Assembly: GCA_012656075.1 (NCBI GenBank)
Contig: JAAKBF010000171.1
Coordinates: 62,001-126,000, forward strand
Origin: Phytophthora hibernalis
Lineage: Eukaryota; Oomycota; Peronosporomycetes; Peronosporales; Peronosporaceae
Reading direction: 5' to 3'
DNA length: 64,000 nt
The translations under genes were made by a program, and so were the position numbers. This document shows positions 1 to 10,449 of the stretch, piece by piece (the stretch's first letter is position 1; every line of letters begins with the position of its first letter). Below the pieces are notes generated by a model. The model was not told where the DNA came from. It did no database searches and worked only from the letters and a program-made list of their open reading frames with translations.

Positions 1-1518
1 GCTTCTTAGCTCGTCGCGATAATTTGCGCTCCCCGCTAGCAGTAGCAGCAACCTCGTAGCAATCGAGGCCTCTCTGGTCTTTTCCAGGCAAATTTGCACC
101 TTGCACCTTGCGAAGAACCGCCACGAAGAAGCCGCCAGTGTTTTGGTCCGTCGGAAAGAGCCGTAAGCAACGCTGGAGAACCTGACGATCCACATTGTCA
201 GCGGGGGCAAACATGGAGCGCAAAATGCGAGATCCTTGCAGGAAGTCAGGAACGCTTTCGTATTGATCGAACCACTGCAACGGAGCTCGAGATTCACCAT
301 TGGGAGTGCGAGCTTGCCAAGCCACCTTCCACGACGTAACACCGGGGCGCGTGATAAGACCAGATAGCAATTTGGAGCAGTCCACAAGCTCCAGCGCACC
401 GTCAGCACGGCGCAGCAACTCAGCTATTACTGCTTCGTTCTCTACCGGGTTCAGCGAGCATGTTGAGTACGTCATGATCGAGTGACCATCATCGCGAAGA
501 AGGGCAGCAGCACGCAGACCAAGATCAATCTGTGTCGGATGCAAAGTGAGGGCACTGCCTGGAGCCCAGCGACCCCAGAGGTTGCGATTCTTACGGATGG
601 TGCCGTCGCCACTACAGGGCACATCGCACAGCACGCGTTCGAAGACGTTTGTGCGCTGCAAAGCAAAGTTGTTCTCAGGATCGTAGAGTCCTGGAAAATC
701 TTGACCCTCGTGACAGGTAACCACAAAGTTATCGAGACCCAGTCGCTGTAGTTGGTGAACAAGTAGATAGCCGCGCTTCTCGTTGGCATCATTTGCTACC
801 ACAAAACCACCAGCGCTGTCATCCTTTGACAGCAATGCCTCCATGATCTGCGCAGTCTTGGACCCTGGGGCAGCACACATGTCCAACACCCGGTGATGAG
901 GGTGGACATCCAGCAAAAGTGCCGGGACCATGCTCACAGCTTCTTGGCGACTGAGGTTTCCCTCCGCTGTGTGGTGCAGCAGAAAAGATCGGAAATCCTG
1001 GATTACACCGTTCTCGCGAGCGCCTTTCGTGAGAGCGGCTTTACCGCAGTCCAATTGCCAAGCGTGCCCGTGCTTGGCTGCATACCACGATAGCTCCCTA
1101 CACCCACCCATCCATGCATCAGCCTAATCCACATCGCCTTGTCCACATCGAGTTAGGCATGTCGCTTTAAAACGCACCTAGGTGGTGCCAGCGGTTGTCC
1201 TGCAAGGCTCGAAGCACTGGCAAACGCTTCGGGAAACTCATTCGTCAAGCGGTCAATAATGCGATCTGCCACCGAAGTCATCGGATTAACTCGGAAGCAG
1301 GCAGGAAGAGGAGCCTCCAGCGTCGCTCGAACATGCGCAACTTCCTCAGGGCGGATAATACCTTGGCGCTGTCATTCAATTAAGAGGGTGCAAGTGAGGC
1401 GAAGGTATCTCGAGTTGCAAACCAAATTTTAAGCAGCTACCAGGTAGTACTGCATGATCAAGGGCTGCTTGGACGGCGTCGCTCCAGCTGCTTCCGCACC
1501 TTGTCTTCCATGGCTCAT
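1..1518 (-). CDS. NSUN2: NSUN2-type tRNA (cytosine-5) methyltransferase, C-terminal end cut by window edge
   Basis: RsmB/NOP2/Sun-family SAM-dependent RNA m5C methyltransferase, expected to modify tRNA in the nucleus. The minus-strand translation contains NLSRQEAVSM, the SAM-binding segment LDMCAAPGSKT (about 860-890), the motif IV cysteine in DVPCSGDGT and the catalytic cysteine in STCSLNP, in family order, then TGGFFVAVLRK near the left edge. Two introns are needed to keep frame: about 1369-1440 and 1098-1177, both GT..AG. They join exons ending MQYYL, starting RQGIIRPEE and starting ELSWYAAKHGHAW, which matches the spacing in NSUN2. The reading frame is open to base 1, so the C-terminus is missing. 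The start is uncertain: an ATG at 1518 is in frame with exon 1, while an ATG at 1511 opens a more typical basic N-terminus but is out of frame with MQYYL. Family assignment is firm. Confidence 0.9.
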
Positions 1519-1722
1519 ACTGCTGGACACACAAGCAAGAGAGCGCTGCCACCTGAGACGCGCTACCAGACAAGTAGACGTCCGACGCAGCATGCACCAC
1601 TTTCTGACACGCAAAAGCAACAGAGACCAAGCAAAATTCCAGCCAATCACAAACATCACACGGTATCTTGAGCAAAGTATGCCTGCTATCTCTGCTGGTG
1701 AAAACACGCTCGTCGTTGCAGC

Positions 1723-2322
1723 TCACGCCGGGATGGCCTTGAGGAAGTGCAGCGCGAAGCTGGCGAGCGTGAGGATCTTGACGAACTCGCAGGCCATGTA
1801 CAGCACGTGGTAGATGCGGTGAGGTCTGTCCTGGATCTGCACGTTGTGACGAATCTCTCCGAACTGCATCTTCTGGTTGAAGGACAGTTTCTCGTCGTCC
1901 AGCTCCTTGAGCTCTTCGTAGAGCGCGAACTCGGCCGTCAGCTCGAGCTTGGGGAAGAGCCATGCGGCCTGCACCACCAGAAGGAGTGTGGCGATGATGA
2001 GGCGCCAGAAAGCGTCGCCCTCCGACGAGGAGACGAGGTAATGCAGCGCCCAGAGGCCCACGGCCAGACCAATCTCCACAGAGTTGAGCGCGGCGAACAT
2101 GGTGCGGCCCAGGTCTAGCGCCAAGTGGCGCGGGAGGAACGGCGCGCGAAACTTGACCCACGACTCGGTGCACGAGACGGCGAGCACGAAGCCCAGCCAG
2201 ACGAGGGAGAGGAAGGCGGCGGCGCCGCCCTTGGAAAGCCAGTCGAACTTGGCCGACGCGGCGAAGAGCAGTCCCAGGCCCGCGTACACGCCGCTCAGCA
2301 GTCCTCGCTTCTTGGCGTCCAT
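1723..2322 (-). CDS. Small multi-pass membrane protein, function unknown
   Basis: 199 residues, beginning MDAKKRGLLSG. I chose the ATG at 2322 because it directly precedes the first hydrophobic segment and the in-frame extension to 2421 looks non-coding. There are about four hydrophobic helices, near residues 7-25, 35-55, 75-105 and 110-130. Between them lies a loop with ESWVKFRAPFL and RHLALDLGRTMFAALNSVE, a pattern I associate with small uncharacterised membrane proteins of bacteria and protists (recalled, not searched). The C-terminal part contains a charged stretch (EELKELDDEKLSFNQKMQF) followed by another hydrophobic helix. It lies downstream of nothing obvious and is transcribed in the same direction as the NSUN2 gene, with about 200 bp between them. 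No catalytic motif is visible. Confidence 0.75.
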   Translation of the reverse strand: MDAKKRGLLSGVYAGLGLLFAASAKFDWLSKGGAAAFLSLVWLGFVLAVSCTESWVKFRAPFLPRHLALDLGRTMFAALNSVEIGLAVGLWALHYLVSSSEGDAFWRLIIATLLLVVQAAWLFPKLELTAEFALYEELKELDDEKLSFNQKMQFGEIRHNVQIQDRPHRIYHVLYMACEFVKILTLASFALHFLKAIPA

Positions 2323-3755
2323 TGTAACAGACGGGGTTGATTCGACTTGCTCTCGACACGGCAGATTGCAGAATGAGTCCGATGATTGGATGACACACAG
2401 GCTGATATGGAGGACCATCACTCTGAGTGCAACTTCAAGATGGCTGGTGGTCGCAGCAAGCCATTCATTCGTCGAATGTGGACACTGTTGGACCGCTCAG
2501 GACCTTGGATGTGGTGATGATGGTGGACGCTGATCGTAGAGTGCTATTAATATCGGTAGCCAGTCGGGTTGGCGCTGAGCAGATCTGAGAATGCCAACAG
2601 GAGCCCGTCGAACTGGCATTCGATACGCTGGATTAAGATCTGCGAGTACTACGTGGACTGCGTGCGATTGTAGAGCCAAATGACCTGCTCAGTCGTGTGG
2701 CTAGCGTAGCATGCCACGTGTCGAAGCGACAGCACGTGAGTCAAGCCGCGGGCTTCGAGTGGGATCCGTTGAGTGAATCAAAGCCAGTCATCGCCGAAGC
2801 ACGGGGTCAGACCTGGTCGATAATTCACCCAAGGGCGTGGCTACCCCTCTAGTCTGATCACTCTGCGGCGTCTTCCATCAAGGCCTCTCGGCTTCGTCCT
2901 TCCAGACGTTGCATGGCGAACGACGCTCGTCTATCCGACGCGACGAAACGAGCGGAGACCGTGCCGCACGACAGAGTTTGTGGTCTCCAATGGCGTGGTG
3001 TACACGTTGTGTGGCAGCGGTACTACCTGATACGGGTGCAGGTGTGAGATACCGGTACTTCGTAACTTTGATCTTCATCACCATTTTGGCGCTCTACAAA
3101 AGCATCGTAGTCGCCGAGCCTGCTTGAATAGCAGCATGCTATATCATCATCTCCATCAATGCCACGTTGCCGCGCGATCTATTCCATCAGCGCGGGCATC
3201 CACGTGACACCTGCCGCTGGCAACCGCTATAATTCGAGCGGTGTCGCCAGGATTTCCTCCAATCGAAAATTTCGTCGTGAAAATCAAGTGGCGAAAACCT
3301 GCGTACGGAAACTCCCCGTCAAAACCGCTGCCGATCAGCTTCGAAGGGAACAATAAAGTGTACCCAAAGATATTATTTCCGCACCCAAGCATGGTCCCGT
3401 CAACTCGGCGCAGTCATCTTCCCCGGAATATTCGGTCTTTACCGACGCCACCTTCGAAGCGCGCGCTCACAACGCCAAGAAGCCACCGCTGTCCACTTGC
3501 CTGTCGGCAACTCCTGCCAAACGCGATGTCCGGTGCCTCGGCTTCCCAAAAATTGTAGCCGCTGCCCATTGGCCGAAAACCCTTATCCGTCGCGTCTATA
3601 CTCTATTGCAGATGCAAGGGGTAGGGCAAAAACCGCACTTAAATTGAACTCGCTCCCGCTCAAGCTTGGTCACAAAGCAAAAGACTCGATCGAGCGAACG
3701 CCCCAATTATTGCGGGACCTTTTTTCCGTTTCGTTCGCTTTCTGACCCAGAAAGA
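2323..3755. other. Intergenic region, no gene supported
   Basis: About 1.4 kb between the small membrane protein and the secreted repeat protein. Several short open frames exist on both strands but none has a family motif or sustained coding character. A CACGTG box lies near 2715 and a second near 2733; I attach no function to them. The last 300 bases should contain the promoter of the gene starting at 3756. Confidence 0.5.
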
Positions 3756-5953
3756 ATGAGGTGCACGCGCTGGATGCTGCTCGCGGCGGTGGCTCTGGCC
3801 TCCGCACAGGCCTCCACGACCACGAACTCGCTCCTGGAGCTGGAGAAGACGCTGCTGGCCTCTTCGCAGCTGCAGAACGGCCGCAGACTACTGAGCGTCG
3901 ACCTGTTCGAGGAGCACACGGCGCGGTACCTGATGGCCGCCGCGGACACGACGGAGGAGGCCACGGCCATCTTCAAGCTGTACAAGAGCCTGTACCCGAC
4001 GCAGGTGGCGGCCTGGGGCACCACGGAGGCCAGACAGCTCGCGTACTTCGAGGCGAACGTGTTCCCCAGCATCCAGGCAAAGGCCAAGAAGTTGCTGTCC
4101 CAAGAAGGCTCAGCCTCGGGAACGGGCACGAACGTCGGGGACGACTCCGCGAGCTCCGGCACCACGTCCACAACGTCTGGCACTACGGAGAACAGCGACT
4201 CGACGACGTCGGGAAGTTCCAAAACCAGCAGCGGCACGTCCGGCACGTCCACCAGCGGCACCTCTGGCACGTCCACCAGCGGCACATCGGGAACGTCCAC
4301 CAGCGGCACATCGGGAACGTCCACCAGTGGCACATCGGGGACGTCCACCAGCGGCACATCGGGGACGTCCACCAGCGGCACATCAGGGACGTCTACTAGC
4401 GGCACATCTGGAACGTCCACCAGCGGCACGTCAGGAACTTCTACTAGCGGAACTTCAGGAACTTCTACCAGCGGAACTTCAGGAACTTCTACTAGCGGTG
4501 GAACTTCCACTTCTGGTGGCACCTCTACGAACAGCGGAACGTCTACGACTAGCGGAACGTCCACTAGCGGCGGAACTTCTACTAGCAGCGGAACGTCTAC
4601 GAGCAGCGGGACTTCTACGGGCACGTCTACAAACAGCGGGACTTCTACAAGCAGTGGCACGTCAACCACCAGCGGAACTTCTACAGGCAGTGGGACGCTG
4701 ACGGCGACCTCGACGTCTTCGACGACAAGCAGCGCGTCGGGATCGTCCTTCTGGTCGACGACTTACAACTCCGACCTGTCGTCGAACGTCGACTCTCTCA
4801 AGTCGCAGACCAACACGGTGGAGACGGTCGTGCAGTCGGCATCAGCCAGCAGCTCGTCGTCCTCCTCTGCCGCTTCTGCGTACACGTCGCCGACGGTGGT
4901 CAGCGGCTACTCGAGTCCGAGCCGCCGTTTCCTGTCTAGCGGCAGCTCAGACACGTCCAACATTGACGTGCTCTTCTGCGATATCGAGGGCAACGCCATT
5001 TGGAAGTGGAGCGCCGAGGACGTGCCGGACGCTACTGTCACCAACTCATCCAGCTCGACGACGGAGATCGACGTGGATGTGGATGGTATGTGTTCGGCTA
5101 CGACGACACTTACTGTGTCGGCGTACCAGACCGGTTGCTCCCTTCAGAACCACCCCGAAGGTTGCGACAACGTGTACTACAAGGGTTGTGGTGGTATAAC
5201 CGTGTCTCCTAACAGCGACCGCATTGTGATCGCTCGTACTGGTGGCCGTACGCTCGGCGTGCTCAACTACAAGAATGTGGACAATTCTTGCCAGGGCCAG
5301 GTCGTGGATGCCATTTCGACATACCGCGGCAAGAAGTTCAACAGCCCTACCTACGCGGAGTACGCTAACAACGGCATTCTGTACTTCACGGATAGTCCCT
5401 TCGGTCTGGCTACCAGTGACGCGGACTTCGACGGCGACACTCTAGACAACTCCCCGCTGCGTGAGATCCCTTCAACGGTGTCTACATGCTGCGTAACGGC
5501 ACGGGCCAGGCGGTCGAGCTGGTAGACTGCGATATGACCCGCCCCAACAAGATTGCCTTCTCACCGTCCCAGGACATCATGTACATCACCAACTCGCAGA
5601 AGGGCAACTCGTACGTTAAGAGCTACATCATGGCGGACGACGGCACGGTGAGCAACTCGAGTGTCTTCTTCAACTTCACTGCTCACCCGGAGCTCGAGAC
5701 GGACCTTGGCTCTGCTAAGGGCATCAAGGTGGACGACAACGGCTACGTATACGTGGTGTGCTACAAGGGTGTCTACATTTTCTCGGTGGAGGGCGAGTTG
5801 GCCGGTGCCATCATGAGCTCTGAAGAACTGGACTCCGTGACCATGGGTCTTGGTCGTCTCTTTATCTCTGGCAGTTTTGGCCTCGTGGCGCAGACCAGTG
5901 GTGTTCCATACCAGGGCCTTGCTCAGGCCCAGACCACGTGCAGTGCTCGTTAA
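3756..5953 (+). CDS. Secreted Ser/Thr-Gly repeat protein with C-terminal SMP-30/gluconolactonase-like beta-propeller; one frameshift
   Basis: Starts MRCTRWMLLAAVALASAQAS, a clear signal peptide. A helical region follows (about residues 25-115), then a low-complexity Ser/Thr/Gly stretch encoded at 4228-4700. That stretch holds about eleven units of SGTSGTST (24 bp each) and then irregular GTSTSSGTST units, a likely heavily O-glycosylated stalk. From about residue 390 comes an SMP-30-like domain: NIDVLFCDIEGNAIWKW, GILYFTDSPFG, then after the break MTRPNKIAFSPS and AKGIKVDDNGYVYVV. The frame is lost at about 5467-5473, where one C added to the CCC run joins the two halves into FNGVYMLRNG, the expected family sequence; a sequence error is likely. 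The family's conserved N-D pair after the SP turn reads TYAE, and the Asp expected before GIKVD reads Lys. The lactonase metal site may therefore be lost. Predicted extracellular or cell-wall location. Confidence 0.8.
4228..4700 (+). repeat. 24-bp coding minisatellite in the secreted protein
   Basis: Near-identical 24-bp units encode SGTSGTST about eleven times between 4229 and 4495. They are followed by degenerate 15-18 bp derivatives to about 4700. Copies differ mainly at third codon positions, which suggests protein-level constraint plus repeat expansion. Such a tract is expected to vary in length between strains. Confidence 0.9.
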
Positions 5954-6113
5954 AAGTAGCTTCACGCGGACCGGATCATCCAGGTGCACACACGCGCACT
6001 CCTCTCTTGTCTGCAAGAGACTCGAAAGTATTCACATCGTTCTTTTTCATTAGCCTCTTCGCCTAATAGGACAGGTCTAAAACGTGTTCATTGCTTTATC
6101 CTCGCCGCGTTCT

Positions 6114-7532
6114 CTATACATTACTACAGTCGTAGCTCTCGTTGCCAGCAACGCTTGCTCCAGCGGCAGATCCTGCTTTACCTCCTTTCTTGCCTCCCTT
6201 CTTGCCATCTTTATCTGCTGCGGAACTATCTGCAGATGCCGAGGTCGACGACGCGATGGTCGTCGTAAATTTGATAATGAGGCTGTTGCTTGTAATCGGC
6301 TCATCTTCAGCACGCCTCCGGCCGTCCTCGCCTTCAGCATAAGCCAGGTTGGATCCCAGGAACTGCGAGACACGGAGGGCAAGCTCCTTAATCGTCGTGC
6401 CGCGCTTCACAATGACAGCATCGGCGAAGATACCCTTGTTCGTTGCTCCGGGTGTGGTATTGGTGGCGAAGCTCTTCAACGACTTCACCGGGTACACGAC
6501 CACAACATCGGCCAGCTCCACCGCGGCGTTGATGGCAGCGCGAACTCCCGTGCTGCCGTAGCGGAACAGCACCATATCAGAAATACGCTCAAGGCGCTTG
6601 TGGATCTTCTTCTCGACCGGCTTCAGCGGGGCCAGCCCCTTCTCCGCATCGGCCTTGGCTAGCTCTTCATCGTCGTCCTCCTGCGTCGAATAGAACATGG
6701 ATCCTGGCTCGTAGCGAATGAAGCGCTGCTTGTTGGCCGCTCGGAGGAAGCATTCGGCCGCTGCGCTGGCCACGAAGCAGCGATCGCTGCCGTACTTCTC
6801 CACGATCTTCTCAATGTTGCGGTCAGTGTCGTCGCCCTGGTCCGCCTTGTTCAGCACCAAGACGGTCGGGAATCGAATGTCCAAAAAGGTTTTCACCAGC
6901 GTGTGTACTTCCTCTTCTCCCCACGTCGTGAGGTCCAGCGGCTCCTTCAGCACCAGTCGGTCCAGCACTTTACTCACCAGCGACGGGGTGGCTCCGTAAC
7001 CCGACAACTGGCCGACGAACGTGCTCTGCAGACTGCTCTTGGTGGCCTTGTGTCTCCTGGCGATGGAGCCCCAGCGCTTCCACAGGTTGCTGAAGACCCA
7101 TTGGTGAATCTCCGTGTCCAACCAGTCAGCATCGTTGATGGGGTCGTAGCCCACCGTCTCCTCGCCCTTCTCGTTCGTGTGGCCTGACACGTCGATGATG
7201 TGCATGAGCACTTGGGCGTGGCGCAGGTCGTCCAGGAACTTGTTGCCGAGTCCCGCGCCCTCGGACGCACCCGGGATGAGTCCAGCCACGTCCAGAAGCT
7301 TCACGGGGATGTAGCGTGTGCCCTGCTCACACTTGCCGTAACGTGGGGCGCACGCCGCCGTCTTGTTCTTGGCCAGACACGGACACGGCGTCATGTAGTA
7401 CGTGATGCCCTCGTTCGGGTCGATGGTCGTGAACGGGAAGTTGCCCACCTTGGCCTTGCCGTCCGTCACGGCGTTGAAGAACGTCGACTTGCCGGCGCTG
7501 GGCTTGCCCACGCACCCGACCACCAGCTCCAT
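6114..7532 (-). CDS. Ygr210/YchF-type OBG-family GTPase
   Basis: 472 residues from the ATG at 7532 (MELVVGCVGKPSAGKST); a second ATG at 7550 adds MIHLST. OBG-HflX superfamily G domain: G1 GKPSAGKST near residue 10, G2 region around GNFPFTTIDPN, G3 DVAG (LLDVAGLIPGASEGAG), G4 NKAD. The insert with cysteines (PCPCLAKNKTAACAPRYGKC) and the pattern HIIDVSGHTNEKGE are typical of the Ygr210 subgroup shared by archaea and eukaryotes. A TGS-like region follows near residues 390-440 (KGIFADAVIVKRGTTI). The C-terminus ends in a low-complexity KDGKKGGKKGGKAG tail. The family is thought to act in ribosome- or translation-linked processes; the substrate is unknown. The gene is intact and divergent from the SGT1 relic, about 100 bp upstream. 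Confidence 0.9.
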   Translation of the reverse strand: MELVVGCVGKPSAGKSTFFNAVTDGKAKVGNFPFTTIDPNEGITYYMTPCPCLAKNKTAACAPRYGKCEQGTRYIPVKLLDVAGLIPGASEGAGLGNKFLDDLRHAQVLMHIIDVSGHTNEKGEETVGYDPINDADWLDTEIHQWVFSNLWKRWGSIARRHKATKSSLQSTFVGQLSGYGATPSLVSKVLDRLVLKEPLDLTTWGEEEVHTLVKTFLDIRFPTVLVLNKADQGDDTDRNIEKIVEKYGSDRCFVASAAAECFLRAANKQRFIRYEPGSMFYSTQEDDDEELAKADAEKGLAPLKPVEKKIHKRLERISDMVLFRYGSTGVRAAINAAVELADVVVVYPVKSLKSFATNTTPGATNKGIFADAVIVKRGTTIKELALRVSQFLGSNLAYAEGEDGRRRAEDEPITSNSLIIKFTTTIASSTSASADSSAADKDGKKGGKKGGKAGSAAGASVAGNESYDCSNV

Positions 7533-7638
7533 CGTCGACAGATGTATCAATGGAGATCATCCGATACGGCAGTAAAGACAGGTACCCCGTGAGAGTGACG
7601 TACTTTGTGTTTTGTACACTAGTGATTTTGAAGCTGAC

Positions 7639-8934
7639 ATGGATGAGACGTACGAGGAGGCCGTGCACTGCTATTAAGAGACGCAGCTGCACGACGCAGA
7701 GGCCTTGTTCAAGCGCGCAGCAGACTATTTGAAGCTGCACAGCTGCCGAAGCTATGGCGGACGAACTGGAGCGACGCTGCACTTGGAGCACATGCGTCAC
7801 GGGTGGGTCTTTGTTGCATTTAATAAACCCAAGTGGACTAACAATCCGGTGGGTGCAATTGCAGCGTGACGCGGTTCGAATTGGAGGAGTATGCGGAGAC
7901 CAAGTGCGCGTTCCAGTGGGGCAAGGAGGCGGCGCCCAAGGCCAATGAGGCGCTGGCCAAACCCTCCCAGACGTGGACGACGCGGAGCTGGACAGTGAGT
8001 GCAGAGGTTGGAGAGGATCTGGAGGTCGGTTGCTGATGAGGTTGATGTTGTTGCAGGCGACGGAGAGGTGTAGATGGCTGTTCCGGATGAGTCTGCGCCG
8101 GTGCAGAGTTCTTCACCGGGTAACCAGAGCGCTGCTGTTCTATCGCTGCCGACGAAGGCGACGATCAAGTGCGTAAATTAGTTGAAGTGGCGGATTGGTT
8201 GGGGAGTATATGCTGACGCTGCTTTGGTTGCAGTCATGAGTGGATACCAGTCAAGTACCCACGTGGCGGTCTCGATCCTGGAGAAGAAGCTTGCACAAGA
8301 TGATGTAGAGGTTGCTATTGAGACGAAGCGACTTTTGTGCGAGTGAAGCTTGATGGGGGTCGTGGCCGCCTACAACGAGCCTCTGTTCGAAGTCGTCCCA
8401 GACGAGAGCTCGAACAAGGTGCTTGGCTCGAAAGTCGAGGTGAACATCAAGAAGAAGAGCAGCGAGATGCAGTGAGACAAGCTTGAAGAGGCCGTGTATC
8501 AGCCTGGCGCAGGCTCAGGTTGTGACGGGTCCTGCGACTCCAAGCCGGAGAGTGTGTAGCGTCCGCGGCCGCAACTAGAACGAGATCGAGAAGGTCATCG
8601 GCGAGGAGCAGGTGGAGAAGAACGCCGAAGGCGAAGAGGCCATGCAGAAGCTCTTCCGCGATATGTATGCCAAGCAAGGCCGACGAGAAAACGCGCAAGG
8701 CCATGAACAAGTCCTTCGTGCGTGTCTCTCGGCTGAAGTGTGTGAATCGTGCGCTAACTCTTTTGCTGTTTTCTTTGATAGCAACGTCGGGCGGTGCTGT
8801 GCTGTCCAAACTGGAAGGAAGTGTCCGACACAGACTACGAGCAAGAACGCATGGTGTCGAACGGAATGGAGTGGAAAAAGTTGTGCCTTCATCAAGTTAC
8901 GATGGACACTGGGCGGAGGCAAAACAGGAAATGA
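7639..8934 (+). pseudogene. SGT1: SGT1 co-chaperone pseudogene (TPR-CS-SGS), intron-containing
   Basis: Pieces of SGT1 appear in order in all three plus frames. TPR part: MDETYEEAVHCY followed at once by TAA, then ALFKRAADYLKLHS, then FELEEYAETKCAFQWGKEAAP near 7880-7935. CS part: VAVSILEKKLAQDD, then FEVVPDESSNKVLGSKVEVN and SSEMQ, then TGA where the family has Trp, then DKLEE (8250-8490). SGS part: EEAMQKLFRDMYAK, DEKTRKAMNKSF, then SGGAVLS and, in another frame, NWKEVSD and NGMEWKK (8620-8890). Likely introns remain at about 7993-8056 and 8170-8233, so this is a duplicated copy, not a processed one. At least two in-frame stops and several frameshifts indicate real decay. Functional SGT1 works with HSP90 and SKP1. 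Confidence 0.8.
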
Positions 8935-9291
8935 ACGCAAGACTGAGATAAAAGCTTCATATAATCTTTCAATAAAAATCACTACGCGATCTACACATGC
9001 AAACTTGTCTTCAGTCGTAGCAAGCTAGGTGGCTTGTTCATCAGTCTCCTGCCAAGGATTGGGTCGAGGTCGCCATCAAGCAGCACGTCGCAGTAGAAGA
9101 GGTGGCAGCATGGCACCACCGAAGAAAGGATCGGACGCAAGCACCGAAGCAAAGTAGGAATGCAGGCGAGTGAAAGATCACAGTGACCAACAGGGAGTAA
9201 TGAGTCCCTGTCGACCACTGCGAAAGCACATCACGCCTACACCGTACGCGAAGCGCACCAGGAGGCTTCAACAACAACTCAAGCTTGAATT
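8935..9291. other. Intergenic between two pseudogenes
   Basis: About 350 bp with no supported gene. It contains an AATAAA at 8971-8976, shortly after the last SGT1 codons, which may be the old polyadenylation region. Small open frames on both strands show no family motif. Confidence 0.4.
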
Positions 9292-9486
9292 TTAACTCGT
9301 AGCCCCTTTCGAATTGTGCATGACGTCTCTCGCTTTCGATGATCCTGGCACGCATTTCCTTGAAATTTGTTTTGCTCCATCTCCATTTTTCAGTTCCATT
9401 TTAAGCGTCTGCCATCGTTCTTCACGGGATAGTTGCAGGTCTTCTCGCTGCAACGCTAAACGCTGCTTCTGTAATTCGAGATCCAT
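9292..9486 (-). pseudogene. Coiled-coil fragment, unrecognised
   Basis: 65 codons on the minus strand, beginning MDLELQKQRLALQREDLQLS and running through EERWQTLKMELKNG. This is a Leu/Gln/Glu/Arg-rich amphipathic helix. Such tails are common at the C-termini of Myb/SANT-like transposon accessory proteins and of many host proteins. No other domain is visible. It lies just downstream of the RPN6 relic on the same strand but does not belong to that family. Confidence 0.35.
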
Positions 9487-9589
9487 CTGGAAGCGCCGTT
9501 CATCTAGTGAGGAGCTCAGACGTAGTTTCCATTTCTTCCGCCAGCATTATTTCAATGGCATGCTGATGACGTGGATTTCTATGGTACGT

Positions 9590-10215
9590 CGCGCCCGTCG
9601 GCGTGCAGGATGCCCGACATGTCGATGTGCGCGCGCGGCACCACGTACATGGTGGCGGAGATGCTGTGCACCTCTGTGAGGGCCGCCTTGGTCTTAAGCA
9701 CGTTGCACAGCGCGTGGTGCAGCTGACTCTCCGCAAGGTGGCTCTCCACGAGCAGCTCCGTGGTGAGGTCGAACGCTGGCTGGAACGTGTACGAAGTAGA
9801 TGGAGGCCAGCCGTGTCACAATGGCGGAGGAACGTGTACTTGCACCACTCGATCGCGTCCAGCCAGACATAGGTCGGTCTACAGCTGCGGCGCCCTGTTG
9901 TCGTCTAGCACCTCCACCTTGGTCACCATCTTGATCACCTTGTGCACTGCAAACAGTTAACCAGATCAGATAAATGAAACCCACCCAATGTACAAGTTCT
10001 TAAAGTTGCTGGCCGTACCGATCTTGCCGGCCTTGGCGTGGCGAAGAAGGGCCTGCAGCAGCGACGCCAGCTCCTTTTCGCGGATGAACTGGGATGCACA
10101 GCTTGGTCAGCTTGGACATCGCGTGCTCCTTCGTACACTGCACCTGGCCCAGCGCCGCGTTCTCCTCGGCTGCACAGAGAGTAGGAACGTTAGTGCGTGC
10201 AGAGGTAGAACACGG
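9590..10215 (-). pseudogene. PSMD11: 26S proteasome lid subunit RPN6/PSMD11 pseudogene fragment
   Basis: Minus-strand pieces in family order: EHAMSKLTKL, then after a frame change QFIREKELASLLQALLRHAK and SNFKNLYI. A GT..AG intron follows (about 9957-9990), then VHKVIKMVTKVEVLDD and AIEWCKYTFLR. The last piece is LTTELLVESHLAESQLHHAL, KTKAALTEVHS and PRAHIDMSGILHADGRD. The final block mirrors the PCI-preceding helices of PSMD11 (a VE.QL.ESK.YHAL.N..K..AALT pattern ending in DMQSGI.HA). There is an in-frame TAG near 9890 and at least three frame changes, and neither the N-terminus nor the PCI domain is present. It is a decayed partial copy, like the neighbouring SGT1. Confidence 0.7.
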
Positions 10216-10449
10216 AAAAAGAGTTACGAACCGTAGGAGATGAAGCCTTGGCGACATCGGCGGCCCTCTGTGTGTTCGACTGCAAATTCTTGTAACGTGG
10301 TGCACATCACATTTTGTCGCCTTCATGAAATTGCACCACGTCACAGGCGCTATCGCTAAGCACCCAAATATTGGTTTTCGTCATCCAATCACCATCGCCC
10401 TTTCGCTCAACGACCCATTTTCAATATTTTCGAGCCAGAACGCGACATC

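Noticed and set aside
1376..2398. 340-codon minus-strand frame (Arg-rich) overlapping the small membrane protein
   Set aside because: Out-of-frame shadow of the membrane protein gene and of NSUN2 exon 1; composition dominated by Arg/Gly/Pro.
2430..2520. Possible HSF-type DNA-binding start (MAGGRSKPFIRRMWTLLDRS)
   Set aside because: Too short, followed by a stop, and the rest of the HSF domain is absent in all frames.
3707..4669. 320-codon open frame on the minus strand across the Ser/Thr repeat (Val/Pro-rich product)
   Set aside because: It is the antisense image of the 24-bp coding repeat; a periodic DNA repeat keeps several frames open. The plus strand has the signal peptide and the propeller domain.
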